A stretch of DNA of 64,000 bases from Vulcanimicrobiota bacterium (GTDB lineage: Bacteria > Vulcanimicrobiota > Vulcanimicrobiia > Vulcanimicrobiales > Vulcanimicrobiaceae), in contig PMSI01000001.1 in assembly GCA_003168375.1 (NCBI GenBank), forward strand, positions 1,612,001 through 1,676,000, read 5' to 3'. Below the pieces are notes generated by a model. The model saw nothing but the letters and a program-made list of their open reading frames with translations, ran no database searches and was not told the DNA's origin. A program made the translations under genes and the position numbers. Each line of letters starts with the position of its first letter. The stretch's first letter is position 1. This document shows positions 48,393 to 56,839 of this stretch, piece by piece.

Positions 48393-48949
48393 TGGCCAGA
48401 CTCACGATCGTCGACATCCAGCACAAAGAGTTCAAGAAGTCGCTGCAAGGCTACGACCGCAACGAGGTCAACGAGTTTCTCGACGAGATCATCGAGGCGC
48501 TCGAGGACGAAGCGCAGGCGCGGGCCGCGCTCCAGGGCGATATGGCCGATCTGCGCGAGCGGCTCTCGCACTTCAAGGCGATGGAGGAATCGCTGCAGTC
48601 GACGCTGCTCCTCGCCCAGCGCACCGCCGACGAGGTGAAAGCCGCCGCCCACAAGGAGGCCGACCTCATCAAGCAAGAGGCGCGGCTGGTCGCGGAGCGC
48701 GAGATCTCGGCGCTGAGCGACCGCATCGACGAGGCGCGGCGCGAGGCGCAGCGCCACGGCGACACCGCGGAGAAGGCGAAGAGCGAGCTGCGCTCGCTGC
48801 TGATGACGCACCTCTCGCTGATCGAGCGCACGCCGATAACCGAGGCGAGCGCGCTGCCGGCCGCCAGCGCGGCGCCGCCCGCGGCGGAGACCGAAACGGA
48901 GCAGCTCCCGCTCGGCAACGGGTCCGCGACGCACCAGATCGTCGAATAG
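48392..48949 (+). CDS. divIVA: DivIVA domain protein
   Basis: 185 residues. N-terminal DivIVA signature LTIVDIQHKEFKKSLQGYDRNEVNEFLDEI, then a long coiled coil (~45-150) and a low-complexity Ala/Pro tail. Recognises curved membrane at poles or septa and organises division; coupled to SepF. Confidence 0.92.
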   Translation: MARLTIVDIQHKEFKKSLQGYDRNEVNEFLDEIIEALEDEAQARAALQGDMADLRERLSHFKAMEESLQSTLLLAQRTADEVKAAAHKEADLIKQEARLVAEREISALSDRIDEARREAQRHGDTAEKAKSELRSLLMTHLSLIERTPITEASALPAASAAPPAAETETEQLPLGNGSATHQIVE

Positions 48950-48955
48950 CGCGCG

Positions 48956-49705
48956 GTGGACCTCGGGCTCGCCGGTCGCGTCGCGCTCGTGCTCGCGGCG
49001 AGCAAAGGTCTCGGCCGCGCGACCGCCGCCGCGCTGGCGGCGGAAGGCGCCGATCTCGCGATCGGCGCGCGCAACGCGCGAACGCTCGAAGCGACCGCGG
49101 CGGCGATTCGCGCCGAGAGCGGACGGCGCGTGCTGGCGGTGCCGGTCGACGTCACCGACGCGGCGGCGAGCGCAGCGTTCGTCGACGCGGCGGTGCGCGA
49201 GTACGGCCGGATCGACGTGCTGGTCAACAACGCCGGTGGTCCGCCGTTCGGGAGCTTCGACGACTTCGACGACGCGGCGTGGCAGCGCGCGTTCGAGCTG
49301 AGCCTGCTCGCGACGGTGCGCATGACGCGGCTCGTGCTGCCGCACCTCGCGCGCGACGGCGGCGGACGCGTGATCAACATCGTCAGCTTGTCGGTGAAGT
49401 CGGTACTGCCGCGCTCGATCCTCTCGACCGCGATGCGCGCCGGCGTGGTCGGTATGGCGAAGCTCCTGGCCGACGAGCTCGGCCCGCACGGCATCACCGT
49501 CAACAACGTCGCTCCGGGACTGATCCTCACCGATCGCCTGCGCGAGACGGGCGCCGGCGATCGCGCAAACGAGTCGCCGCTGCGCCGCGCGGGGCGGCCG
49601 GATGAGTTCGGCGCGGTCGTCGCGTTCTTGGCGTCGGCGCGCGCATCGTACGTGACCGGGGCGACGATCCCGGTCGACGGCGGCTTGATCCGCGCGATAG
49701 GCTAG
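48956..49705 (+). CDS. SDR family protein without the canonical catalytic Tyr
   Basis: 249 residues. Cofactor region LVLAASKGLGRATA (divergent TGxxxGxG) and NNAGGPP are SDR-like. Where YxxxK is expected the sequence reads SILSTAMRAGVVGMAKLLADEL, without Tyr or the Lys four residues later. This matches a known FabG-like subgroup (BKR_3 type) with altered active site. C-terminus YVTGATIPVDGGLIRAIG is standard. GTG start 6 bp after divIVA. Function unknown. Confidence 0.8.
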   Translation: MDLGLAGRVALVLAASKGLGRATAAALAAEGADLAIGARNARTLEATAAAIRAESGRRVLAVPVDVTDAAASAAFVDAAVREYGRIDVLVNNAGGPPFGSFDDFDDAAWQRAFELSLLATVRMTRLVLPHLARDGGGRVINIVSLSVKSVLPRSILSTAMRAGVVGMAKLLADELGPHGITVNNVAPGLILTDRLRETGAGDRANESPLRRAGRPDEFGAVVAFLASARASYVTGATIPVDGGLIRAIG

Positions 49706-49714
49706 CGCGGCGCG

Positions 49715-50341
49715 CTAGGCGCGCGCGAGCTCGGCCCGCATCTCCGTCGCCCCGATCGGCTGGTTGTAGATCGACGACCCGGGCTGCTGCTTGCGGCCGC
49801 CTTCGATGAGGCCGCCGTTGTCGACCGGGTCGAATCCGATCTCGTCGATCAGGTCCATCACGACGCGTTTGGCCGCCGCATCGTCCGAGGCGACGGGGAT
49901 CGCGAGCCGGCCCTTCTCGCCCTTCGGCTTGCCGTCACCGGCGAGCCGCTTGTAGTAGATCGTGTTGAACGCCTTGACCACGCGCGCGCCGGGGACCAGC
50001 GCGCGGGTGAACTCGGTCGCGGTCTTCGAACCGAGGTCCTCGATCTCGAAGTCCTCGGTGTAGGGGTTCATCGCGTCGACGACGATCTTGCCGTCCCAGC
50101 CCTCGATCTCGCCGAGCGCCTCTTCTCGCTTCGTCCACGGTACCGCGATCAGCACGAGGTCGCTCGCGTCGACCGCGTCCTGCGCGCTGGTGGCCTGTGC
50201 GTTCGCGCCGATCTCGGCGACCAGCGCCCGAAGCGACTGCGGCCCGCGCGAGTTGGCGATGCGCACCTGATGCCCCGCCTGCGCGAACAGGCGCGCGGCA
50301 TTTCCTCCGATGTTGCCGGAGCCCAAGATCCCGATCTCCAT
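49715..50341 (-). CDS. NADPH-dependent F420 reductase-like protein
   Basis: 208 residues. N-terminal Rossmann motif IGILGSGNIGGNAARLFAQAGHQVRIANSRGP with the Ser-Arg pair that selects NADPH, then VKAFNTIYYKRLAGDG and DPVDNGGLIEGGRKQQPGSSIYN. Typical of the NAD(P)-binding 'DinucleotideBP' group related to F420:NADP oxidoreductase; F420 use is not certain. Convergent with the SDR gene. Confidence 0.85.
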   Translation of the reverse strand: MEIGILGSGNIGGNAARLFAQAGHQVRIANSRGPQSLRALVAEIGANAQATSAQDAVDASDLVLIAVPWTKREEALGEIEGWDGKIVVDAMNPYTEDFEIEDLGSKTATEFTRALVPGARVVKAFNTIYYKRLAGDGKPKGEKGRLAIPVASDDAAAKRVVMDLIDEIGFDPVDNGGLIEGGRKQQPGSSIYNQPIGATEMRAELARA

Positions 50342-50754
50342 GCGCTTCCTCTACTCGTCCCGCGGCGGAAGGTCGCTTCCCGCCGGTTGCAGGCGGGGTT
50401 TCCGCCACCGGGGCTTGAGGTCCCGCGGCTCGGCGTACGGCTTAGCAGAAGAAGCGAGCCCCCGCGACCCGCCGCCGACCCCTCCCATAGGGCAGCCGCG
50501 TCCCGGATCCGATAGCGGCAATCGGTCACGCCGGGTTCTACAAGGAGGTACGGGCAGGAGCAGGCCATCCGACCCGGCGCGGTGCCACGGACGCTGACCA
50601 TGGCTGCGTACGTGGGTGCTGCCAGGCCGGTTCGAGACGCTCCATGGTGCCGCCTGAGCGTGGCTTCGATTAGAATCCTAAGCAGGACAAGGTAGCGCTG
50701 GGAGCGCAGACCCCTCGTCCTCCGTCTGGGTGGCGGAGATTACGAGGGGGTGGC
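50342..50754. other. 413-bp gap without a supported gene
   Basis: No convincing ORF in either direction. Contains a Shine-Dalgarno-like AAGGAGGT at about 50541 with no start codon at the right distance, a TAGAAT -10-like hexamer at 50671, and the ribosome-site hairpin described at 50711. Confidence 0.6.
50711..50749 (+). promoter_or_regulatory. Hairpin sequestering the ribosome-binding site of the 50755 gene
   Basis: CCCCTCGT (50711-50718) pairs with ACGAGGGG (50742-50749); inside, CTCCG (50720-50724) pairs with CGGAG (50734-50738). The 3' arm contains the purine-rich AGGGG that should act as Shine-Dalgarno for ATG 50755, so the folded mRNA would hide it. Confidence 0.6.
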
Positions 50755-52335
50755 ATGCTTCGCTCCATAGCGACCGCATTCAAGTACGCGGTCCCGTTGC
50801 TTTCCCCGAGACTCCTCGGGGCGATCGTGACGGGTTTGGCGCTCATGACGCCGACATCGATCTACGCCGATACGACGGACGTTCGTCTCCGGGTCGTTAT
50901 CTATCCCGCTGTCGGCGTGCAGCCGCCAGTCGTCGGTCAGGCGCTGCCGTTCACGGTGAAAGACGTACACGATGACGTCTTGGTGAAGTTAATGAACGCT
51001 ATCACGTCGGCGTATCCACTGTACTCCGCCTGCGTTTACGATCTCACGAAGGTGCCAACCCCGGATTGCGATCCGACAGTTGCTAACATTCTCATCACGA
51101 CGCAATTCAACCCGGAACCTCAACCGAAAGACCCCGCGAGCCCCAACCTCATCGTTACCATACGCTCGTTCGACGTGATCAACGGACGCGTGATCGCGAC
51201 TTTGCCCCCGATACCACTCAACGTCGGGGCTCTGACCTCAGCGGACGCACCAACGATAGCCAAAGCGCTCTCGGCACTCGTTCCGACGGACAAATTGAAC
51301 GTCTTGCTCGGCTCCGCAGTGATTAACAATGGGCGCTTGAGCCTCTTCCAAGGCTATGAGCCCTACGTCCAACTGGTGCCAACGCTCGACAATTCCAACA
51401 CTCCGACGTATCTGTCCCTCATGTCGAATCTGCTCGACCGTCGCGGCATCCCATCCGTTCCCTCGCAGTTTAATGCCGGCGTGGTGGCGTCTGGAAGCAC
51501 CCCGCTCGATACGGTCTGCGGGCGCGGCCAACGCTATCTCGTCTACAGCGTCTCCAGCGAGAATTTTTCGCATACCGTGAGCTTCAGCACGCGCGTTCAG
51601 ACGCACGCGAGCGCGCAGCTCTACGACTGCACGACGATGTCCGTGATTCCGGTCGGACTTGACCAACACATCTCGGTACTCACCACCGCTGGGCCGCTTG
51701 GTTCACTGCTCCATATTCTCAGTTTAGCGTTCGTGTCGAAGTCGAACTCGTGGAGCGGCACATCCGCAGTCGCGGCCTTAGTGTCGCCGTTCATCGACAC
51801 CGACGTCGACAAGGATTCGTTCAAAGATGGTGTCGCCGACCGTGCGCTGCAAGGAGTTGTCGACCGCCTCTGCGTTAAACTGAAACAGTTGCCCGCACCT
51901 CCACCTCCGCCCGAACTTCCACCGCTGATCATGCGCGTTCCCTTATCATCTAACCCAGCTACAAAAATGACGCTGCAACGAGCGAAGACCGACGCAAAAG
52001 GCCATCTGGATAGGGCGAACGCCGCGCTCGCAAAGGCTACCATAAAGGGAACGCCGGCTCAGCAAGATACGGCGTTCAAGATACAGGCCTCGGCGGTCCA
52101 GATGTATGTGGCTGCAGCCCTCAAAGCACCCAGCGCTTCCGCCGACGGCGGATCCAACTCGTCGAGCCCGCCGACAACGACCCAGACGCCCAAGCAGCCG
52201 GGGACAACACTCGTTAGCCTGAACGTCTCAGGATTTCTCGCTCTGTCGCCTCCGCCATTGACATGTCACGGCCGGCGGCTCGACCGGTGGAGCGGTTCGT
52301 CAGCAGATCCTGGCCGCTGGATACAACCTCAGTGA
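50755..52335 (+). CDS. Large exported protein, unknown; C-terminus probably frameshifted
   Basis: 526 residues. Signal peptide (LLGAIVTGLALMTPTSIYAD). The mature part has no recognised family: a beta-rich N-terminal half, a CGRGQRYLVYSVSSENFSHTVSFSTRV segment, a Pro-rich linker (QLPAPPPPPELPPL), then a helical region and Ser/Thr/Pro tail. AT-richer codon use than neighbours. The last ~25 residues (HGRRLDRWSG...) look out of frame. Dropping one T at about 52264 continues as VTAGGSTGGAVRQQILAAGY...PVT to TAA at 52357. Start ATG is preceded by a sequestered ribosome site. Confidence 0.7.
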   Translation: MLRSIATAFKYAVPLLSPRLLGAIVTGLALMTPTSIYADTTDVRLRVVIYPAVGVQPPVVGQALPFTVKDVHDDVLVKLMNAITSAYPLYSACVYDLTKVPTPDCDPTVANILITTQFNPEPQPKDPASPNLIVTIRSFDVINGRVIATLPPIPLNVGALTSADAPTIAKALSALVPTDKLNVLLGSAVINNGRLSLFQGYEPYVQLVPTLDNSNTPTYLSLMSNLLDRRGIPSVPSQFNAGVVASGSTPLDTVCGRGQRYLVYSVSSENFSHTVSFSTRVQTHASAQLYDCTTMSVIPVGLDQHISVLTTAGPLGSLLHILSLAFVSKSNSWSGTSAVAALVSPFIDTDVDKDSFKDGVADRALQGVVDRLCVKLKQLPAPPPPPELPPLIMRVPLSSNPATKMTLQRAKTDAKGHLDRANAALAKATIKGTPAQQDTAFKIQASAVQMYVAAALKAPSASADGGSNSSSPPTTTQTPKQPGTTLVSLNVSGFLALSPPPLTCHGRRLDRWSGSSADPGRWIQPQ

Positions 52336-52357
52336 GAACGGCCTGCCGGTGACCTAA

Positions 52358-52657
52358 CAGATTGCCGTCGTCGTAGGGCTCGTTCACCTCTATCGGTTTC
52401 GCGGAGGTCGCGAGGGTCGTTCTGTGGTCTAACGAGTAGCGCTTCCAGGTTGGCGCTTCCCCGGCACGCCCGAATGGCACGACCTTCAGGCGCAGATCGC
52501 CCGCCACAAACGGAATCCCGAGCGTCACGCGCGCGCTCTTCGCGCGGGCCTCACGTTGCGCCGAAGGCTGCCGTGCGCTGACGCGTGCCGCCCGGCGCGC
52601 ACGGCGCGGTCAAGACGCGGACATGAGGCGGCAACGCGCACCAGCCATCATCGGACG
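52358..52657. other. 300-bp gap between the exported protein and flgF
   Basis: A minus-strand open frame of 104 codons spans 52214-52528 but has no ribosome site, overlaps the coding 3' end and resembles no family. I see no RNA gene or clear promoter here. Confidence 0.5.
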
Positions 52658-53245
52658 ATGGACGGACAGCATTGGATGGCGAGCGCGATGCGGGCGGCGC
52701 GCGCGCAGCTCGACATCGCGACCCACAACCTCGCCAACGCCTCGACCGACGGATTCCGCCGGACCGCGGCGACGACGGCGCTCGCGCGCGACGGGCTCAC
52801 GGTCTTCGAGCGCGCGGTGCGCGAGCAGGGCGCGGTGCGCACCACCGGCCGCCGGTTCGATCTCGCGCTGCTCGGAGAGGGCGCGTTTCACGTCGGCGCG
52901 GCCGCGACGCGTGAGGGCGCGTTCACCCGCGACCGTGACGGCTTCCTGATCGACGACCGCGGCCGGAAACTGCGCGGCGCCTGCGGCGTCTTGCGCGTGT
53001 CCGCCGATGCGACGATCGCCTCCGACGGCAGCGTGCGCGACGGCGGCCGCGTCGTCGACCGGATACCGCTGCCGGCCGGGACGCGCGTCCTCGCGGGCGC
53101 GCTCGAGACGAGCACGGTGAACCCCATCGGCGAGACGCTGGCGATCCTCACCGCACAGCGCGCGTTCGAGAGCGCGCAGAAGACGCTGCTCGCGATCGAC
53201 GCGACGCGGGAAAAGGCTGCCAACGACGTGGTGCGCGTGCGATGA
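52658..53245 (+). CDS. flgF: Flagellar basal-body rod protein, FlgF-like
   Basis: 195 residues. N-terminal rod signature AQLDIATHNLANASTDGFRR and C-terminal LETSTVNPIGETLAILTAQRAFESAQKTLLAID, the two ends of the FlgE/F/G family, with a short middle domain. ATG at 52658 places the signature at the usual distance; the longer reading adds 34 basic, non-family residues. Overlaps flgG by ATGA. Proximal rod component. Confidence 0.85.
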   Translation: MDGQHWMASAMRAARAQLDIATHNLANASTDGFRRTAATTALARDGLTVFERAVREQGAVRTTGRRFDLALLGEGAFHVGAAATREGAFTRDRDGFLIDDRGRKLRGACGVLRVSADATIASDGSVRDGGRVVDRIPLPAGTRVLAGALETSTVNPIGETLAILTAQRAFESAQKTLLAIDATREKAANDVVRVR

Positions 53246-53934
53246 ACCGCGCGATGTTCGCCGCGGCGAGCGGTATGGCGGCGCAGCAGACGCAGCTCGA
53301 GATCGTCGCCGACAATCTCGCCAACGCCGACGTCGCGGGCTTCAAGGGCGCCGCGGCGACCTTCGCCGACGTCCGTGCCGGGGCGCTCGGACTCGGCACG
53401 ATCGGCGTGGGGCGGCACGCGGTCTTCGCGCAGGGCAAGCTGGTTCGCAGCGGCGGCGCGTTCGATCTCGCGATCGACGGGCCGGGCTTCTTCGCGGTCG
53501 AGCGCGGCAGCGCAAAGGCGTACACGCGCAACGGTGAGTTCGCGCGCGACGCCGACGGAACACTGCGCAACAGCGCGGGCTGGGCGCTCACCGGCGTGCG
53601 CATTCCGGCCGACGCGCTGAGCGCGCGGGTCGAGCGCGATGGCCGCGTGATCGTCGACTCGCCGGCACAGAAAGGGCGCACGATCGCGCAACTGCGGCTG
53701 GCCTCGTTCCCCTCGCCCGAAGCGCTGCGGCCGCTCGGCGCGACGCTGTTTGCGGCGACCGACGCGTCCGGGCGTGCGCGCACGTTCGCGCCGGGCGCGC
53801 GCGGTGGGCCGTCGATCGCGTTCGGGATGCTGGAGCGCTCGAACGTCTCGATCGTCGAGGCGATGATGCAGATCCTCGGCGCCCAGCGCGCCTACGAAGC
53901 GAACGCCAAGGGAGTGCAGGCACGGAATGCCTGA
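53242..53934 (+). CDS. flgG: Flagellar distal rod protein FlgG, possibly altered C-terminus
   Basis: 230 residues. N-terminal QLEIVADNLANADVAGFKG and C-terminal MLERSNVSIVEAMMQILGAQRAYEANAKGVQ are FlgG signatures. The protein stops only ~7 residues after AYEANAK, whereas FlgG normally continues ~15 residues (…ADEMLxxLxxL). The adjacent serine-recombinase element begins immediately downstream, so the 3' end may have been changed by integration. Confidence 0.85.
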   Translation: MNRAMFAAASGMAAQQTQLEIVADNLANADVAGFKGAAATFADVRAGALGLGTIGVGRHAVFAQGKLVRSGGAFDLAIDGPGFFAVERGSAKAYTRNGEFARDADGTLRNSAGWALTGVRIPADALSARVERDGRVIVDSPAQKGRTIAQLRLASFPSPEALRPLGATLFAATDASGRARTFAPGARGGPSIAFGMLERSNVSIVEAMMQILGAQRAYEANAKGVQARNA

Positions 53935-54019
53935 CCAGCTACGGAATCAACTGAATCGTCGTCGGGTCAGCGTCGGGCGTGGTGACCGCCGGCCGCGGAT
54001 GGCCGTCGGGACTTTGTAG
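53927..54019 (+). pseudogene. Remnant of the next flagellar ORF or shifted FlgG tail
   Basis: An ATG at 53927, overlapping the flgG stop, opens 30 codons beginning MPDQLRNQLNRRRVSVG before TAG at 54017. The first ten residues look like the normal helical FlgG end or the start of the next rod gene; later codons run into the recombinase 3' end on the other strand. Suggests the chromosomal gene is cut here by the element. Low confidence. Confidence 0.3.
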
Positions 54020-55451
54020 CGCTGACGCCTGGCCAGTCGAGCCCATACGTCGCCTTCTTGCCAGACCCACGGCCGCCGAGGGTGAGCCGCCGCAAGACCG
54101 GATGCGAACCCAGAGCTGCGCACAGCGCCCGATTCAGTATGTTGCGGTCCCGAGGAGCCATGGTCTCGTACATTTCACCGTATCGGGGCAGGAGCGCGGC
54201 CAGCGCGACGACATCGTGCGTCGGCGCGTCGAGTGACGCGAGTTCGCCAAGGACGGCCTCACGGGAGGCCCATAGAGCGCTCTCGTCGCGATCCAGTTCG
54301 GCGAGTGCGGTCCGCACCTGTCGAACCACGCCCGGGTTCTTGTCGAGCATCAAGTCGAGAGCTGCATCTCGTCGTTCCTTGAGCGCTGCCGCCTTCTGGT
54401 CGATGGCCGCAAGGCGATGCTCGAGCTTGCGCCGTTCAGGCCGCGCGACGGTGGCTGCCGTTGTCCATCGTTCGACTGCCCCCGGGGCGCTGATCTCTTC
54501 AGTGTACCTGGCCCACAGTGGGGCGACGCGCTCCGCGTATACGAAGACGCAATGCCCGCGCTCGGCGCGATTACGCCGATCGCAAATGATCCTTTCGCGC
54601 GGCACACCGTTGATCATGACGCCGGCGCTGTGCATGAGCTGTCCGCATTCGCAGCGGAAGACCCCCGTGAATTCCAATTCGTACTTGCGACGCGTCAGTC
54701 CGAAGCGGGCGCTATTCGTTGCGAGCAGGCTATTGAGAGCCGCCTGCGTCTGCACTTTTCGAACGCCGGCCTCGACGTACGCCGTATTTGACATCGCGAG
54801 CATGACGCCAGTTCGCGTCTGCCAGGCCGCGGGGTCGATCGAGCGCGACCAGCTGTTCAACTCGCCCATTGACTCGCCGGCCAGTAGACGCCGATCGACC
54901 TCCGCGACGATCCACGCCCGGTCTGGATCCGGAACCAGCTGGTCCCCGACCTTCACAAGGCCGAACGGGGGCTTGTTGGTCTTCGTGGCACCGCGCTCGC
55001 CTCGCGCTTCGTACGAACGGCGAATGGTCCGCGAAAGCTTGCGACGGAACGCTTCGGCCTGGGTGAATTCCGCGACGACGTCAGCCCAGTCGCGGTCGTC
55101 GTCAAGGTCGATCGGACGGTCACGCCGCCAGTCGAGTGCGATCAGCCCGACGTGGTGCCCTCGCAATTCCTCGAGTAGGTTTAGACCCTCGCGCAGGTTT
55201 CGCGTAAAGCGGTCCAACGTATCGACGACGATCGCGGCGGGCTTCGTGTTCGCGAGCTCGGCGATCATGCGCTCAAACTCGACGCGTCCTTCGACGGTAC
55301 CCGCGCTCGCCGCCTCGCGGTACGTACGCACGCGGGTCCACGTCGCGCCGTCAATGGCTCGCATGAACGCACGCTCTTGGTTCTGAAGCGATTGACCTTC
55401 GGTTTCCTGGCCGATCGTCGAGACCCGCGCGTAAGTGACGACTCGTATCAT
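53967..55451 (-). CDS. Large serine recombinase (integrase)
   Basis: 494 residues. Resolvase-type catalytic domain with S11 (VVTYARVSTIGQ) and VDTLDRFTRNLREGLNLLEEL, the recombinase domain (~165-280), a zinc ribbon with CECGQLMHSAG...CDRRNRAERGHC, and a coiled coil (~335-400) that controls directionality. Integrates DNA between short unlike att sites. Its 3' end is 32 bp from the flgG stop, the usual arrangement with attL beside int. Confidence 0.92.
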   Translation of the reverse strand: MIRVVTYARVSTIGQETEGQSLQNQERAFMRAIDGATWTRVRTYREAASAGTVEGRVEFERMIAELANTKPAAIVVDTLDRFTRNLREGLNLLEELRGHHVGLIALDWRRDRPIDLDDDRDWADVVAEFTQAEAFRRKLSRTIRRSYEARGERGATKTNKPPFGLVKVGDQLVPDPDRAWIVAEVDRRLLAGESMGELNSWSRSIDPAAWQTRTGVMLAMSNTAYVEAGVRKVQTQAALNSLLATNSARFGLTRRKYELEFTGVFRCECGQLMHSAGVMINGVPRERIICDRRNRAERGHCVFVYAERVAPLWARYTEEISAPGAVERWTTAATVARPERRKLEHRLAAIDQKAAALKERRDAALDLMLDKNPGVVRQVRTALAELDRDESALWASREAVLGELASLDAPTHDVVALAALLPRYGEMYETMAPRDRNILNRALCAALGSHPVLRRLTLGGRGSGKKATYGLDWPGVSATKSRRPSAAGGHHARR

Positions 55452-55515
55452 AGCCGCAGTGCCGCACTAGACCTGGTTGTCGCGCACGCAGCGAGAGACG
55501 ACTTCGGTCCATTTC

Positions 55516-56289
55516 TCATCGCGCGCTCACCTTAGCAAGATGAGCAAACTCGAGAACTCGTCGCTGAATACGACGCAAAACGGACCGGTACTGCCGGGTA
55601 ACCTGAGGTCCGGGAATGCCAAGCTCCGCGACTATCTCCGCCGAGCTCAGGCCTTCATCTCTTAAGAGGAAAATTTGCTGGTCCGTAACCGTACACCGTT
55701 CGAGTATGCGTGCTAGCTCAGCTACGATTTCCGGATGCCCTGGATGAGATATCGATAGCCGCGTCGTGAGCTCGGCCCCCGTTAGGGCGCGCGCGTTATC
55801 CGCCAACGTCCCAGCGGTGTGATCGACTTTTTCGCGAAGCACGCCTTGTTCAGTCAGGGAAAGCTCGACTTCATCGTCGATGTCGATCCCCTTGCTCTTC
55901 AGGATTCTTTCGAACGCACCGAGTCGTGATTCGCTGAGCCACTTCTCCTCAATTAGCTCCATAACGTGAGCTTCGTGCCGCTCTTTCTCCGAACGCTCGT
56001 GGTTGAGCGCGTCCTTTAGACGACCGATCTCCTCGCGCTCCGGTGCGCTGTCGACTCCAAAGGCGAGATAGTCCGGCGAAACCCCGAGCGCGCGCGCGAT
56101 CCTCACTCCGTTCTGGAAAGTAGGCTGCTTCGAACCCCCGGTTTCAATCTGCCGCACCGCGGCCTCACCGAGTCCGACCTCGGCTCCAAGGGCGGTGCGC
56201 GTCTTCCGCCGCTGCAGGCGAAGCCACGCGATCCGATCGCCGATCGTCTGGCCGGCTCCCGGTGCACCTTCGGGCGCGTCGTCGCTCAT
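55516..56289 (-). CDS. Element repressor: XRE head, coiled coil, sigma-region-4-like tail
   Basis: 257 residues. N-terminal XRE HTH (~15-76: IGDRIAWLRLQRRKTRTALGAEVGLGEAAVRQIETG...ALGVSPDYLAFG), a helical coiled coil (~85-135), then a C-terminal second HTH (CTVTDQQIFLLRDEGLSSAEIVAELGIPGPQVTRQYRSVLRRI) resembling sigma-70 region 4/LuxR-type HTH. Start at ATG 56289, outside the operators; an upstream ATG at 56322 lies within an operator. Probably the lysogeny-type repressor acting on the divergent promoter. Confidence 0.82.
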   Translation of the reverse strand: MSDDAPEGAPGAGQTIGDRIAWLRLQRRKTRTALGAEVGLGEAAVRQIETGGSKQPTFQNGVRIARALGVSPDYLAFGVDSAPEREEIGRLKDALNHERSEKERHEAHVMELIEEKWLSESRLGAFERILKSKGIDIDDEVELSLTEQGVLREKVDHTAGTLADNARALTGAELTTRLSISHPGHPEIVAELARILERCTVTDQQIFLLRDEGLSSAEIVAELGIPGPQVTRQYRSVLRRIQRRVLEFAHLAKVSAR

Positions 56290-56294
56290 GAGAC

Positions 56295-56355
56295 CTATGG
56301 TAGCAACCTTAATGCGAACCATGACTTGACTCTATGGTGCGAACCATAGTACGAT
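56295..56355 (+). promoter_or_regulatory. Repressor operators overlapping the early promoter
   Basis: CTATGGTGCGAACCATAG (56332-56349) is a perfect 7-bp-arm palindrome lying exactly between a -35 TTGACT (56326-56331) and a -10 TACGAT (56350-56355; 18-bp spacer). The half sites CTATGGT (56295) and GCGAACCAT (56314) recur upstream as a second operator next to the repressor start. Classic occlusion of the early promoter plus autoregulation. Confidence 0.72.
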
Positions 56356-56362
56356 TCCCGCA

Positions 56363-56632
56363 ATGCTTGCGCTCGAAGAGGCGCCTGGTGAACGGGCGGC
56401 AGCGAAACGGCTGGTCCTAGACGCGCTCAATGCCGCGTGCGATGAACTTGGATGGGGGTCTCTCAGGGCGACAAGGCTAGGGGCCGAGGCTGGTGCTAGC
56501 GCCCAGGCCGCGACGAAGTGGCTCAACCCACGGTACGGCACCACCCCCTCCGGTGAGGTCATCGTTGTGCTGATCCGGCGCAATGCGGTTTTCCGTAGGC
56601 ACCTTCTCGGTGCCACTGAAGCCGCGAGGTGA
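56363..56632 (+). CDS. Small HTH-like early protein (Cro position)
   Basis: 89 residues, first gene after the operator-controlled promoter. The segment ATRLGAEAGASAQAATKWLNPRYG reads as a helix-turn-helix with recognition helix. Size and position fit a Cro-like or transcription-switch protein, but no family signature is certain. Confidence 0.65.
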   Translation: MLALEEAPGERAAAKRLVLDALNAACDELGWGSLRATRLGAEAGASAQAATKWLNPRYGTTPSGEVIVVLIRRNAVFRRHLLGATEAAR

Positions 56633-56834
56633 CGCCGCGTTGATCGTCTTGCCGGACACGGCGGAGACGCAGCGCTTCCTGGCGCTGTTCGCGGCGATGG
56701 CTGCCAAATATCAACGCACTGCCGGCGACGTGGACCCGCTCGATCCGACGCGAACCGCGATCACCGATGGTGCATCGTGTGAATCGCAGCGATCGGGGCG
56801 CGGCGTCGATGTTCCGATAACCGCAAAGCGGTAG
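56583..56834 (+). CDS. Small early protein, unknown
   Basis: 83 residues if started at ATG 56583, overlapping the previous gene by 50 bp; GTG 56610 is an alternative. Core ALIVLPDTAETQRFLALFAAMAAKYQRTAGDV looks like one strand and a helix. Function unknown. Confidence 0.5.
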   Translation: MRFSVGTFSVPLKPRGDAALIVLPDTAETQRFLALFAAMAAKYQRTAGDVDPLDPTRTAITDGASCESQRSGRGVDVPITAKR

Positions 56835-56839
56835 CGCGA

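Noticed and set aside
52214-52528. 104-codon minus-strand ORF after the secreted protein
   Set aside because: Overlaps the other strand's coding end, lacks a ribosome site and has no recognisable family; long chance ORFs are common at this GC.
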